From Erythrobacter sp. (GTDB lineage Bacteria > Pseudomonadota > Alphaproteobacteria > Sphingomonadales > Sphingomonadaceae): a stretch of DNA of 61,100 nucleotides. This document shows, one piece after another, positions 34,296 through 43,887 of this stretch; the first letter of the stretch is position 1; the number at the start of each line of letters is the position of its first letter. Location of the stretch: assembly GCA_024642565.1 (NCBI GenBank), contig JAHEAV010000013.1, forward strand, positions 18,722 through 79,821. Direction: 5' to 3'. The translations under genes and the position numbers were made by a program. Below the pieces are notes generated by a model. That model was not told where the DNA came from, did not search any database, and saw only the letters and a program-made list of their open reading frames with translations.

Positions 34296-37076
34296 ATGCC
34301 CCGCCACAACAACTGGACCACCGGAGCCGCCGCGATAATCGCGGCGGCCTTCGGCGTTGTTGTGCCGCAACCTTCCGTTGCACAGGCGCAAATCACAAAT
34401 GAGGCCCGGCAACCCAGTGCCGATGACGCGTTGCTGCTGCAAATGGTGGTCGGTTCCTATAAGCTTAGCAATGAAATCCGCGGATATCAGATAGATAAGG
34501 GAACATGCCTCGATCTGGCTGACGTCATACAGGCACTCGACTTACCGATCCGCCTCGACAAGAAGTCGCGCCGCGCAACTGGCTGGTTGTTTACAGAAGA
34601 TCAGAAATTCGCCCTCGACCGCGCAGCAAATACAGTACAAAACGTGAACAGCGGCAATTCACCATTGGCTGGCGAGATATACGACACGCCGGAAGGGTGG
34701 TGTGTTGATACCAAGGCCCTTTCGCGTTGGTTTGGTATCACGCTGAAGCCAGACCTGTTTAATTCGGCCATCCGGCTCGAGAGCGATGCTAAATTGCCGT
34801 TCATGGAGGCTCTGGAGCGCAGAAGTCGCGCCGCGCGACTTCGTCCCAGCAAAGTGAGTTTCGACCTGTCGGCCTATCCTCATGCCGATAGCGAGTACAA
34901 AATGTGGCGCACCCCATCAGTCGATGCGGTCGTGCGCTTTGGCTATGATACCGCCCCTGGTTCATCCAAGGGCGCATCGGGTCGCTACGAAGTTTTCGCC
35001 GCGGGCGAAATCGCCGGAGCCAGTTTTGATGCGCGCCTCAGCTCGGATAACACGCTGCAGCCCAACTCGCTGCGTGTCAGCGCATTTCGTTACGATAGTG
35101 AAGGCGGGCTGCTTGGGCCGCTAAACGCGACCCAGGTCATGGCGGGTGACGTAGAAACGGACAGCAGCCAATTGACTGGGCAAAGTGCAGTTGGCCGGGG
35201 CTTCTATCTCAGCAATCAGCCGCTTGGCCGAAAAGCCAATTTCTCCACAACCACCGTCCGAGGCACTTTGCCAGGTGGGTGGGACGCGGAACTGTATCGC
35301 AATGGTCAGTTGATCGGTTTCCAGACCGATACCAGCGATGGCCGATACGAATTCAGCAATGTCGACCTCTATTACGGCGAGAACGATCTCGAAGTGGTCC
35401 TCTATGGGCCGCAAGGCCAGATCCGCCGCGAACGGTTTGATCACCCTGTCGGCCAAAACAATGTAGAGCCCGGTAAGACGTACTACTGGGCTGGTATTCT
35501 GCAGGATGATCGGGATCTGATCGACCTTCGCGACCCCGTTGCCGGCAAGGTTCACGCCTGGCGAGGCGGAATCGGTGTCGAACGGGGCATTGATCAACGA
35601 ACCAGCATCGGATTTGGGGTTCAAAGCCTTTATTTTGGCGGCCGAAGACGCAATTATCTCGAGGGCAATCTGGTTCGCACGATGGGAGCGATGCAGGTTG
35701 AGCTTGCCGGTGCCTGGCAATCGAGTGGGGGCGCCGCCTTGCAAGCCAATGTTATTGGCCGGGTTGGGCGGATCAACTTCGGCGCGGATGCCACTTGGGT
35801 GCAGGGCGGCTTTGCCAGCGAATTTGCCGGTATCGGCCTCAGTCGCAAAGTGGGTCTGAATTTTGATACATCCCTTAAGCTGGGCAAATTCGCTTTGCCG
35901 GTTCAGGCGTCGGTTGGCCAGTCCGTGCTCAAGGATGGGTCAAAGGTTACCAGATCGTTAATTCAGACAGCGTTCGGTCTGCGCAATTTTGCGCTCACGA
36001 CGCAGTTGCAGCATGACCGGACCGAAGCCGGAAATTCGCAGGCCGCCAATGCGACCACGCGTTTGCGCCTGCTTGCCAACACACGCCAGTTCGGCCTTCG
36101 GTTCCGTGGCGCGGCCAACTTCAAGCTGTCCGGGCGCGACAAGGGGCTGGAGACTGTCAAGATTTCGACCGAAAAATCGCTCGGCGAGCGGTCTGATCTT
36201 GCGTCCGAAGTCGAATATCGGGCGGTGCAGAAAGACACCAACTTCAGCCTGGGATACACTCACCGCTTCGATCGTCTCGCGCTACGCGCTAACACCAGCT
36301 ATTCGACCAGCGGGACGTTTGGCATAAATCTGGGACTTTCATTCAGCTTCGGCCCGGACCCGGTAAACGGCGGGATTCGTTTTTCCGAAAAGAAACTCGC
36401 GCGCAACGGGCAGGCCGCAGTCACAGTGTTCCGCGATGAGAACGGTGATGGCCTGCGCGGTCCGGGTGAAGATGTGTTGAAGGACGTCTATGTCGAAGCC
36501 GGATTGCGCACCACCAATGCCGTGACCGACGAAAATGGTCGAACCATCGTCGACGATTTGCGGCCTTTCATTCCGATCCTGGTCGGCATTGATGAAGGCT
36601 CGCTCAGTGATCCCTATCTGGCCCCATCGACCAAGGGCATCGTTGTCGTTCCCCGCCCGGGTATCGCTACGGTGATTGAGTTGCCAGTTTCGCCATCGGG
36701 CGAAGTCGAAGGCGTGATTCAGTCCCCCATGGGCGTGGAATTGGCGGGGGTTGCGCTCGAGTTGCTCGACATGCGCGGCACTCCAGTTGCTTCGACGATG
36801 AGCGAGTTCGATGGGTTCTTTCTGTTCGAGCGCGTCCCTTACGGGCGCTATCGTTTGCGGGTCGGCGCGGATTCGGCTCGCGCTCTGGCAGTCCGCACGG
36901 TGATCGACAGTCCGGTAGAGATATCTCGCGGCAAAGACGTCGCGCGCTTGGGTATTGTCCGGTTGCAGCAAGGTCCGGTGAATATCGCAAAGGCCGATCA
37001 ACTGCCTGATGCCATGGCGTCAACGCCAAGTGGAATGGTAAAGGGAGGGGGCGGCCCAACCGGCTCCGCCCCTTAA
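34296..37076 (+). CDS. Usher-like outer-membrane protein with C-terminal SdrD-B and carboxypeptidase-regulatory-like domains
   Basis: 926 residues. Signal peptide to about residue 32. Residues about 45-165 are a soluble domain (GTCLDLADVIQALDLPIRLD). Residues about 300-400 resemble an usher plug: GGWDAELYRNGQLIG, YEFSNVDLYYGENDLEVVLYGPQGQ. Residues about 420-700 show long alternating strands ending SFSFGP, as in an outer-membrane barrel. Residue 712 onward has FRDENGDGLRGPGED, a calcium-loop motif of SdrD-B-like repeats. Residues about 805-865 look like a carboxypeptidase-regulatory fold (FDGFFLFERVPYGRYRLRV). Classical FimD N-terminal motifs are not evident. Probable secretion pore of the cassette; function inferred. 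Confidence 0.78.
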   Translation: MPRHNNWTTGAAAIIAAAFGVVVPQPSVAQAQITNEARQPSADDALLLQMVVGSYKLSNEIRGYQIDKGTCLDLADVIQALDLPIRLDKKSRRATGWLFTEDQKFALDRAANTVQNVNSGNSPLAGEIYDTPEGWCVDTKALSRWFGITLKPDLFNSAIRLESDAKLPFMEALERRSRAARLRPSKVSFDLSAYPHADSEYKMWRTPSVDAVVRFGYDTAPGSSKGASGRYEVFAAGEIAGASFDARLSSDNTLQPNSLRVSAFRYDSEGGLLGPLNATQVMAGDVETDSSQLTGQSAVGRGFYLSNQPLGRKANFSTTTVRGTLPGGWDAELYRNGQLIGFQTDTSDGRYEFSNVDLYYGENDLEVVLYGPQGQIRRERFDHPVGQNNVEPGKTYYWAGILQDDRDLIDLRDPVAGKVHAWRGGIGVERGIDQRTSIGFGVQSLYFGGRRRNYLEGNLVRTMGAMQVELAGAWQSSGGAALQANVIGRVGRINFGADATWVQGGFASEFAGIGLSRKVGLNFDTSLKLGKFALPVQASVGQSVLKDGSKVTRSLIQTAFGLRNFALTTQLQHDRTEAGNSQAANATTRLRLLANTRQFGLRFRGAANFKLSGRDKGLETVKISTEKSLGERSDLASEVEYRAVQKDTNFSLGYTHRFDRLALRANTSYSTSGTFGINLGLSFSFGPDPVNGGIRFSEKKLARNGQAAVTVFRDENGDGLRGPGEDVLKDVYVEAGLRTTNAVTDENGRTIVDDLRPFIPILVGIDEGSLSDPYLAPSTKGIVVVPRPGIATVIELPVSPSGEVEGVIQSPMGVELAGVALELLDMRGTPVASTMSEFDGFFLFERVPYGRYRLRVGADSARALAVRTVIDSPVEISRGKDVARLGIVRLQQGPVNIAKADQLPDAMASTPSGMVKGGGGPTGSAP
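37047..37076 (+). terminator. GC-rich hairpin at the end of the usher-like gene
   Basis: GGGGCGG (37048-37054) pairs with CCGCCCC (37066-37072) across the last codons, followed by an AT-rich stretch with only short T runs. It is possibly a weak terminator; the Gly-rich C-terminus may be a by-product of it. Confidence 0.35.
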
Positions 37077-37110
37077 TATTCGGCCCTTGGGATTTATCGC
37101 TTAACCGAAC

Positions 37111-37779
37111 TTACTTGACTGATTTCACCGATTTGCCGGGGACTATTTTTACCCGCTTTTGTGCCGGCACCTTTCGGATGATCACTGGGTCTGACCCAGG
37201 CACCAAAACCTCTTCATCAAACCATTCCTCGGTCACATATTCGCGCACTACGGCACGCTGCGGCACTGGGACCATCACCGGAACCAGCATCACTGGCCCG
37301 TATCCGTAGTAGTTCGCATGCTGGCCGGAGCTTCCGTGGCCACCACCATGGGCTTCGCATTTGGTGATGGGTTCCCGGGCATCGCACCCGGTCTGCCAAT
37401 GCCCGCTTTCCATTCCATGGCCCATATCGGCAGGTTCGGATTGCGCCGGGTGCATGCCTGCTTCCAGAGGATAACCGCCGTGAACGAAATAGACTGGCAT
37501 ACCCATACCGATACTGGCGTCAGGATAGATGACGGGGTGTTGAGGTCCACCGGGCCGGTGCATCGCATGCCGCTCGATCCGGCGCATTGTCCTATGCGGC
37601 GCATCTGGGCCCACCGACTGGATCATCGGCTGCTCGTCATAGGTAATCTCCGGTGCGGTGCTTGTTACAGCCGGGTTAGCCGCCTCACTGCTCGCACTGG
37701 TTTCCTGGGCCAGACCGGGCGCTGCCGCGACCATGGCGCTGGAAACAAGGCTCAGCGTTATCAAATGGCAGGCACGCAT
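37111..37779 (-). CDS. His/Met-rich exported protein, unknown
   Basis: 222 residues. The signal peptide ends near GLAQ. The middle (about 60-155) has a dozen His and many Met and Gly (ERHAMHRPGG, AHGGGHGSSGQH), with two Cys. It then passes into VMLVPVMVPVPQRAVV and an orderly C-terminus, EEWFDEEVLVPGSDPVIIRKVP, ending in Lys/Val repeats. His/Met-rich stretches can bind copper or other metals, but that is inference. Convergent with the usher-like gene, 34 bp apart. It could be a structural part of the same envelope feature or unrelated. Confidence 0.65.
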   Translation of the reverse strand: MRACHLITLSLVSSAMVAAAPGLAQETSASSEAANPAVTSTAPEITYDEQPMIQSVGPDAPHRTMRRIERHAMHRPGGPQHPVIYPDASIGMGMPVYFVHGGYPLEAGMHPAQSEPADMGHGMESGHWQTGCDAREPITKCEAHGGGHGSSGQHANYYGYGPVMLVPVMVPVPQRAVVREYVTEEWFDEEVLVPGSDPVIIRKVPAQKRVKIVPGKSVKSVK

Positions 37780-37900
37780 CGGTCGGATCCCCTCAAGTCA
37801 GCCCGGCAGAAATTCCGGCCTTAACTCAAAATATACCATCACAATTCGCGCAGGGCCAATGATCCTGTCGCCAATGTCCCGAATCGGGGCGTAACCTCGG

Positions 37901-38383
37901 CTAGATGCGATCGGCGAGAAAGCGGGCGAGGGCTTCAATCCCGGCGGCATCTTCAGCGGTGAAGCGAGCCAATTGCGGGCTGTCGAGATCGATCACCGCG
38001 ATCACCTGCCCTTTGCGCATTATTGGTACCACCAGTTCAGAGCGACTGGCTGCATCGCAGGCAATATGACCGGGAAAGGCGTGGACATCTTTCACCAACT
38101 GGGTTTCGCCCGTTGCCGCCGCGGCACCGCAAACGCCCTGTCCCAAGGGGATGCGGATGCAAGCGGGGCGCCCGGCAAATGGGCCAAGTACCAGTTCACC
38201 ATCGACCATGCGGTAAAAGCCAGCCCAATTGAGATGCGGTAAAAACGCGGCCATCAAGGCGGCGACATTGGCCATATTGGCCACCCCGTCCCGCTCCCCA
38301 GCGGTAACGGCATCACAGGCCTGCAGCAATTGCCGGTGCAATTCAGGGGTCGGCAGATCGGGGTCAACATCAAGATTGAACAT
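37901..38383 (-). CDS. msrC: Free methionine-(R)-sulfoxide reductase (GAF domain)
   Basis: 160 residues forming one GAF domain. The three catalytic cysteines C75, C85 and C109 (RPACIRIPLGQGVCG ... HIACD) have the same 10 and 24 spacing as C84, C94 and C118 of the E. coli enzyme. It reduces the R-sulfoxide of free methionine in the cytoplasm. Confidence 0.92.
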   Translation of the reverse strand: MFNLDVDPDLPTPELHRQLLQACDAVTAGERDGVANMANVAALMAAFLPHLNWAGFYRMVDGELVLGPFAGRPACIRIPLGQGVCGAAAATGETQLVKDVHAFPGHIACDAASRSELVVPIMRKGQVIAVIDLDSPQLARFTAEDAAGIEALARFLADRI

Positions 38384-38443
38384 TAGGCCTATCTAGTGCG
38401 CTCCACCATTGCCGCAAGCTGCGGACTGGCTTATTCCGAACCG

Positions 38444-39901
38444 ATGAGCACAAAACGCAAAATTCTCGTCTGGGTCATTGGCCTGTTTCTCGTTCTCGCG
38501 CTGGCCATCAGTTGGATCATCCGTGGCAACCATGCAGGACTTACCCTCGAGCAAGGAACCGGCAGCGACCCGGTATTGCTGCAACCGAAACCGGAAGATA
38601 TCCCCACGGTCCAGATTGCCAAGCCGGTGGGCTGGCCAGCCAATGAAGTTCCTCGCGCAGCTGAGGGTTTGGCGGTTTCACGCTTTGCTGACGGGCTGGA
38701 ACATCCTCGCACCATCTACACGATGCCCAATGGCGATGTGTTGGTTGCCCTGACGCGTGCCCCGGCGTCGAACATGGGCGGCGGCGTGATCGCCTGGATT
38801 GCAGACAAGCTGATGACCCGCGCCGGAGCGACCGGTGTATCGCCGAACAAGTTGGTGTTGCTGCGAGACACCGATGGTGACGGCAAGGCGGATCAACGCC
38901 AAATCGTGCTCGAAAATCTGGACTCGCCATCGGGTATCGCCTGGCGCGACGGTACTCTGTATGTTGCCAATCACAACGCTGTGCTGTCCTTTCCGTATGA
39001 AATGGGCGCAGCCAAGGTCGAAGGCGCACCTACAAAGCTGATGGACCTGCCCGCTTCGGGCAATCATTGGATGCGCAATCTTCTTCTCAGCCCCGATGGC
39101 ACAAAACTTTATGTTGCAGTCGGTTCATCCTCCAATATCGGCGAGAACGGGATGGAAGCGGAAGAAGGCCGCGCAGCCATCTGGGAATATAATATCCCGG
39201 CCAAGAAACAGCGGATTTATGGCAGCGGCCTGCGCAACCCCAACGGCCTTGCCTGGAGCCCGTGGAGCAATGAATTGTGGACCACGGTCAATGAACGTGA
39301 CCAGCTTGGTTCCGATCTGGTGCCCGATTACCTGACCAATGTGCCGGTGGGCGTGAATTACGGTTGGCCCTGGGTCTACTGGAAGGACACGATCGATCAG
39401 CGGGTCGAAGCGCCGATGCCAGCCTATACCACCGAATATTCACGTCGGCCCGAATTCGCGCTCGGACCCCATGTTGCGGCGCTCGGGCTGGTATTCAGTC
39501 AACAAGGTTCGCTGATGGGCAAGGACTTTGCCAATGGTGCCTTTATTGCGCGGCATGGGTCTTGGAACCGCAAGCCGCCTTCCGGATATGACGTGGTTTA
39601 TGTGGCATTTGACGAACGCGGGAATCCGAAAGGCAAAACCGTTCCGGTTCTTACGGGCTTCCTCAACGACAATGGAACCACCAAAGGCCGCCCGACCTGG
39701 GTTACATGGGGCGGTGACGGGGCGTTGCTGGTAAGTGACGATACCGCCGGGATTATCTGGCGGGTTACCGCACCGGGTGCCGCACCACTCGCTGCCTTCA
39801 AAAGGGTCAAAACCAAATCGCTGCCGCCGCAAAAGCAGTTACAGGGCGATCCGCAAGCGCGCTTTGTAGAGGATTACGCGCGCGAGACAGTGGGGCAATA
39901 G
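38444..39901 (+). CDS. PQQ-dependent sugar dehydrogenase-like (sorbosone/glucose dehydrogenase family)
   Basis: 485 residues. An N-terminal membrane anchor or uncleaved signal (ILVWVIGLFLVLALAISWII) is followed by a six-bladed beta-propeller: DGLEHPRTIYTMPNGDVLVA, DTDGDGKADQ, GSGLRNPNGLAWSP, GVNYGWPW and AFIARHGSWNRKP. The RNPNGLAW and NYGWP elements are typical of this family. Substrate is unknown, and no PQQ synthesis genes are in the window. The ATG chosen directly precedes the basic-hydrophobic N-terminus; a GTG 16 codons earlier is possible. Confidence 0.85.
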   Translation: MSTKRKILVWVIGLFLVLALAISWIIRGNHAGLTLEQGTGSDPVLLQPKPEDIPTVQIAKPVGWPANEVPRAAEGLAVSRFADGLEHPRTIYTMPNGDVLVALTRAPASNMGGGVIAWIADKLMTRAGATGVSPNKLVLLRDTDGDGKADQRQIVLENLDSPSGIAWRDGTLYVANHNAVLSFPYEMGAAKVEGAPTKLMDLPASGNHWMRNLLLSPDGTKLYVAVGSSSNIGENGMEAEEGRAAIWEYNIPAKKQRIYGSGLRNPNGLAWSPWSNELWTTVNERDQLGSDLVPDYLTNVPVGVNYGWPWVYWKDTIDQRVEAPMPAYTTEYSRRPEFALGPHVAALGLVFSQQGSLMGKDFANGAFIARHGSWNRKPPSGYDVVYVAFDERGNPKGKTVPVLTGFLNDNGTTKGRPTWVTWGGDGALLVSDDTAGIIWRVTAPGAAPLAAFKRVKTKSLPPQKQLQGDPQARFVEDYARETVGQ

Positions 39902-39914
39902 ACAGGTCCCGGCA

Positions 39915-41657
39915 TCAGCCTGCCAATTGTTCGGCACTAAGCGCATAAAGCACACCAGCCCCCGCAGTGGCGGAGGCTTTCAGCCCTGATGCTTCGGTCA
40001 CTATGTGGTCAAGAAAGAAGCGCGTGGTAACCGGCTTCGAGGCGGCCAGGGCTGGGGCCAAGCCGGATTGGACGGCGCGTTTCTGGCGCAACATCTGCCA
40101 TCCGGCTACCGCCACGGCACACATGGTGCAAAAGGGAACACTGCCCGCCAGCCGGTCATCAAGGCTGGCTTCACCCAGCATCCAATTGCCTATCGCCGCG
40201 CAATCGCTGGCCAGGGCGGCCAGCGCTGGTTCATCGCCGCTGTCGCGAAGAATGTCCTGCATCAGAGCTGCAAACACAGCGCCACCTTCGAAGCCCAACT
40301 TACGCGTAACCAGGTCTGCCGCCTGGATCCCATTGGTGCCTTCATATATCGGCGCGATCCGCGCATCGCGGTAATGCTGCGCAGCGCCTGTTTCTTCGAT
40401 GAATCCCATTCCGCCATGAACCTGTACCCCGATGCTGGCCACTTCGACGCCGGTATCCGTGCCCCAGGCCTTGATCAACGGCACCAGCACTTCGCCGCGT
40501 CGTGCGGCGGCATCATCGCCCAGTGTGCCGCGGTCCACCTGTCCGGTGGTATAATACAGCAGCGCACGCATGGCTTCGGTCAGTGATTTCATCCGCAGCA
40601 ACATGCGCCGCACGTCGGGATGCTCGATAATGGCAACCGGTGTGCGATCGGGCGACCCCGCGCGCGAAGACTGCACCCGTTCGCGTGCATAATGCATGGC
40701 TTGCTGGAGCGCGCGCTCGGCAATCTGCACGCCTTGACTGCCAACATTGATGCGGGCCGAATTCATCATCGTGAACATCGCCGCCAAGCCACGGTTTTCC
40801 GCACCAACCAGCTCACCAATACATTCGCCATTATCGCCGAAGCTCATCACGCAGGTAGGTGATGCGTTAATGCCCAATTTGTGTTCCAGACTTACGCAGC
40901 GAAGGTCATTTCGGGCACCAAGCGAGCCATCGGCATTCACATGATATTTCGGGACAACGAAAAGGCTGATCCCACGCGTTCCCTCCGGCGCACCAGGTGT
41001 GCGTGCCAGTACCAGGTGAACAATATTTCTGGCCAGTTCATGCTCGCCCCAGGTGATATAGATTTTTTGTCCCTGGATGCGGTATTTTCCCTGATGCACA
41101 CCATCTTCGATCGGGATCGCAGTGCTGCGCAGAGCGCCGACATCGCTGCCAGCCTGTGGTTCGGTCAGGTTCATGGTCCCCGACCATTCGCCGCTGACCA
41201 GCTTGGGAAGATACATGGCCCTTTGAGTGGCGCTGCCATGGTGGTCGACTGCCTCAATCGCGCCAATCGAGAGCATCGGCAGCAGATTGAAAGCGAAATT
41301 CGCGGTCCCGATATTTTCCAGCACATTGCAACCCAAAGTACTGGGCAGGCCCTGCCCACCAAATTCGGGCGAGGCAGCTATGGCGTTCCAGCCCTGCTCA
41401 ACATAATTATTATAGGCTTCGGCGAATCCATTGGGCAGGCGCACCACGCCGTTTTCAAGCTTCGCCCCTTCCAGATCGCCCACCCGGTTTAGCGGTGCAA
41501 ATTCGCCTTCCGTTAACGCTCCGATCCCTTCGACGATCGCTTGCACCATGTCTGGTTCAGCGGCAGCAAAGCGATCGTGCTTGGCCAGTTCCGCTATTCC
41601 GGCACAAACATCAATTGCCAGCAACTGGTCCTGGGTGGGCGAATTATAGGGGATCAC
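39915..41657 (-). CDS. Acyl-CoA dehydrogenase
   Basis: About 580 residues, the long sphingomonad/mycobacterial type with an extra C-terminal helical domain. Motifs: MNLTEPQAGSDVGAL, KIYITWGEHEL, MNSARINVGSQG, HGGMGFIEETG and IYEGTNGIQAADLV; the Glu of YEGTNG is the likely catalytic base. It carries out FAD-dependent alpha,beta-oxidation of an acyl-CoA. GTG at 41657 has AAGGA 7 nt upstream and gives IPYNSPTQD at the start. A GTG at 41687 is possible but nearly meets the divergent gene. Confidence 0.92.
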   Translation of the reverse strand: MIPYNSPTQDQLLAIDVCAGIAELAKHDRFAAAEPDMVQAIVEGIGALTEGEFAPLNRVGDLEGAKLENGVVRLPNGFAEAYNNYVEQGWNAIAASPEFGGQGLPSTLGCNVLENIGTANFAFNLLPMLSIGAIEAVDHHGSATQRAMYLPKLVSGEWSGTMNLTEPQAGSDVGALRSTAIPIEDGVHQGKYRIQGQKIYITWGEHELARNIVHLVLARTPGAPEGTRGISLFVVPKYHVNADGSLGARNDLRCVSLEHKLGINASPTCVMSFGDNGECIGELVGAENRGLAAMFTMMNSARINVGSQGVQIAERALQQAMHYARERVQSSRAGSPDRTPVAIIEHPDVRRMLLRMKSLTEAMRALLYYTTGQVDRGTLGDDAAARRGEVLVPLIKAWGTDTGVEVASIGVQVHGGMGFIEETGAAQHYRDARIAPIYEGTNGIQAADLVTRKLGFEGGAVFAALMQDILRDSGDEPALAALASDCAAIGNWMLGEASLDDRLAGSVPFCTMCAVAVAGWQMLRQKRAVQSGLAPALAASKPVTTRFFLDHIVTEASGLKASATAGAGVLYALSAEQLAG

Positions 41658-41702
41658 ATCGAATTCCTTGGCTTTTGTGGGCCCCACCTATAGCGGGAAA
41701 GC

Positions 41703-42641
41703 ATGTCGGGCAAGAACGCTACGGAAACGCTATACGCCGATGCGGCGGGGATCGCCCGGGCGGCGCGAATCATCCGTGATGGCGGAATTGTCGCCGTCCC
41801 GACCGAAACGGTTTACGGGCTTGCCGCAAGGGCGGACAGCGATGCGGCTGTCGCGAGAATCTACGCCGCAAAGGGCCGGCCGGAGTTCAATCCGTTGATT
41901 GTGCATGTGGGCTCGATGCAACAGGCCGCGGCACTGGCGGAATTTTCCGATGTGGCGGACAGTGTTGCCCGGCGCCTTTGGCCCGGACCGCTGACTCTGG
42001 TGCTGCCGCGAAAGGCCAACGCCGATCTGGCGGCAGCGGTAAGCGCGGGCTTGCCGACAGTCGCGTTGCGGATGCCGGCCCATCCGGTGATGCGGGCCTT
42101 GATTGACGAGGTCGGGCTTCCGCTTGCAGCACCTTCGGCAAATCGCAGCAACGCAATAAGTCCGACGGCGGCGGTGCATGTTTCAACGACGCTAGACGGA
42201 AGGATTGATCTCATCCTTGACGGGGGCGCCTGCGAAAGTGGTTTAGAATCAACTATTTTGGCTATCCGTCATGACGGCAGTTGTGAGATATTGCGGCCCG
42301 GCCCGATTGGCTGGGATGATTTGCCGGATCTGGTCCGGGCCAAACCCACTGCTGCGCGTGTTGAGGCGCCCGGGCAATTGGCAAAGCATTATTCGCCAGG
42401 CAAACCTTTGCGGCTTGCAGCAACAGCGGCCGATGCGGACGAATTCCTGATCGGCTTTGGGCCGGTAAAAGGGCACTTCAGCCTGTCGGCTTCCGGAGAT
42501 CTTGCCGAGGCTGCGGGGTTGACCTACGCAGCGCTGCACGAGGCTGCAGCATCACCTCTGCCGCGGATTGCAGTTGCCCCGATCCCGGAAGAAGGCATCG
42601 GAATTGCCATCAATGATCGATTGCGGCGTGCAGCGGCTTGA
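41703..42641 (+). CDS. L-threonylcarbamoyladenylate synthase (Sua5 type)
   Basis: 312 residues. The YrdC domain has GGIVAVPTETVYGLAARADSDAAVARIYAAKGRP and the LPLAAPSANRSNAISPTAAVHV substrate loop. The C-terminal Sua5 domain is marked by APGQLAKHYSPGKPL. It makes threonylcarbamoyl-AMP from Thr, bicarbonate and ATP for t6A37 of tRNA. Divergent from the acyl-CoA dehydrogenase. Confidence 0.94.
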   Translation: MSGKNATETLYADAAGIARAARIIRDGGIVAVPTETVYGLAARADSDAAVARIYAAKGRPEFNPLIVHVGSMQQAAALAEFSDVADSVARRLWPGPLTLVLPRKANADLAAAVSAGLPTVALRMPAHPVMRALIDEVGLPLAAPSANRSNAISPTAAVHVSTTLDGRIDLILDGGACESGLESTILAIRHDGSCEILRPGPIGWDDLPDLVRAKPTAARVEAPGQLAKHYSPGKPLRLAATAADADEFLIGFGPVKGHFSLSASGDLAEAAGLTYAALHEAAASPLPRIAVAPIPEEGIGIAINDRLRRAAA

Positions 42642-42644
42642 TCA

Positions 42645-42974
42645 TTACCGGTCCGGTTCGACTGGTATCGAAGACGAGAGTTCGCGCATTTCGGCCTCAA
42701 TCGCAGCCAAATCCCGGCAAGCATCGAGCTGGCCGCCATCACATTTTTCTGAAAGCTTCTCGCGTTGGCGGCCTAGCCGCCCATAGCGCTCTTCACGTTT
42801 GCGTATTTCACGACCGCGATTTTGGTCCGCTTCGGATTGGCTGGTCGTAGCAAGGTCGGCCCCTTTGCTTGCAATCTTGACCGGCGCGGTGGCGATATCC
42901 AGAGCGGTTTTCGCCAGGCAACCCGAAAGGAGGGCCGCCAGTCCGCAAAGTAACAGGGGGGCTATGCGCGGCAT
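42645..42974 (-). CDS. Small lipoprotein, unknown
   Basis: 109 residues. The signal sequence ends in a lipobox LLSGC, predicting lipidation at C19. The remainder is a short Ala-rich segment and a charged, probably coiled-coil C-terminus (about 50-98) with two Cys (CDGGQLDAC). No motif beyond that. It is convergent with the Sua5 gene, 3 bp away. Confidence 0.7.
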   Translation of the reverse strand: MPRIAPLLLCGLAALLSGCLAKTALDIATAPVKIASKGADLATTSQSEADQNRGREIRKREERYGRLGRQREKLSEKCDGGQLDACRDLAAIEAEMRELSSSIPVEPDR

Positions 42975-43045
42975 TGAAGGATCCTTTTCCCTGCGCGCAT
43001 AGCCACTAGGTTACGTTCGGTCGACTACTGTTCGGCCAGATGCAT

Positions 43046-43813
43046 TCAGGGTGCGTCAGACTCGTCCTTGTCTTCCTGCATATTTTGACAGGTGACAGTG
43101 CCCGAACCCATGGATTTGACCTTGCAGGTTGCTCGCCCGGTAATGGTGACATTACCCGAGCCCATGATTTTCGCTTTGACCAGGCCATCCGAAGTCAGGT
43201 CAACGTCACCAGATCCCATGATCGTAACCTTGGCGTCGTCGACTGTCAGGCCCTTCAGCTCAGCATTGCCGGCCCCGGCAATTGTTACTTCAAGCGACTT
43301 GGCCTTGCCGGCAGCCCCATATGTGCCGGAACCGGCCACCGTTACATCCAGCTTATCGGCATCGAGCGAAGCCGTGCGCGCGCTACCACTGCCGAGAATC
43401 TTGACTTCGGCGTCACGGGCCAGTGACGCAGTTTCGATCTCGCCGGAGCCTGCTACTGCCAGTGATTTAGGGGCAGGCATGGTCACATTGACCGTTGCGC
43501 TGCCGGTATTGGCCCATTTCTCTCCAGCGCGGGAAATACCAAGCGTACCGTCCTTGAGCGAGAAGCGAAGCGCATCCTGTGCGGCCTGATCACCGGCCAC
43601 CGTGATCGAGAGCCTGGCTCCGTCGCTAACGATAACCTTGTCAGGTCCCGCCAGCACCAGCTCTGTGGGAGCGCCGCCCGACATATCAAGATCGGCTAGC
43701 GGCACGCCCTCCATATCGTTGATCTTGACGTTCATACCGTCGCAGCTGATCAGACCGATCGACATGGCGATCGCCGCCACTGGCGCGATCTTCTTGAAAA
43801 AGTCATGCAACAT
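43046..43813 (-). CDS. GIN-domain (DUF2807) exported protein
   Basis: 255 residues. The signal region ends SIGLISCDG, a possible lipobox at C24. The mature protein is a right-handed beta-solenoid of short repeats of the type LDVTVAGSGTYGAAGKAKSLEVTIAGAGN. Repeated SGS/GSG turns are typical of the head GIN domain. A Cys pair (TCKVKSMGSGTVTC) closes the solenoid. Function unknown; such proteins are envelope-located. GGGAG precedes the ATG; an extension 16 codons upstream is not needed. Confidence 0.85.
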   Translation of the reverse strand: MLHDFFKKIAPVAAIAMSIGLISCDGMNVKINDMEGVPLADLDMSGGAPTELVLAGPDKVIVSDGARLSITVAGDQAAQDALRFSLKDGTLGISRAGEKWANTGSATVNVTMPAPKSLAVAGSGEIETASLARDAEVKILGSGSARTASLDADKLDVTVAGSGTYGAAGKAKSLEVTIAGAGNAELKGLTVDDAKVTIMGSGDVDLTSDGLVKAKIMGSGNVTITGRATCKVKSMGSGTVTCQNMQEDKDESDAP

Positions 43814-43887
43814 GGTTTTCTCCCGTAACTCTGCAATTACCGTATTGCCGATGTAATACACCGCCGCGCAAACTGCAAGGTCACCAC

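Noticed and set aside
33461-34396. 311-codon open frame on the minus strand
   Set aside because: Antisense to the PapD-like chaperone; no domain and unlikely composition.
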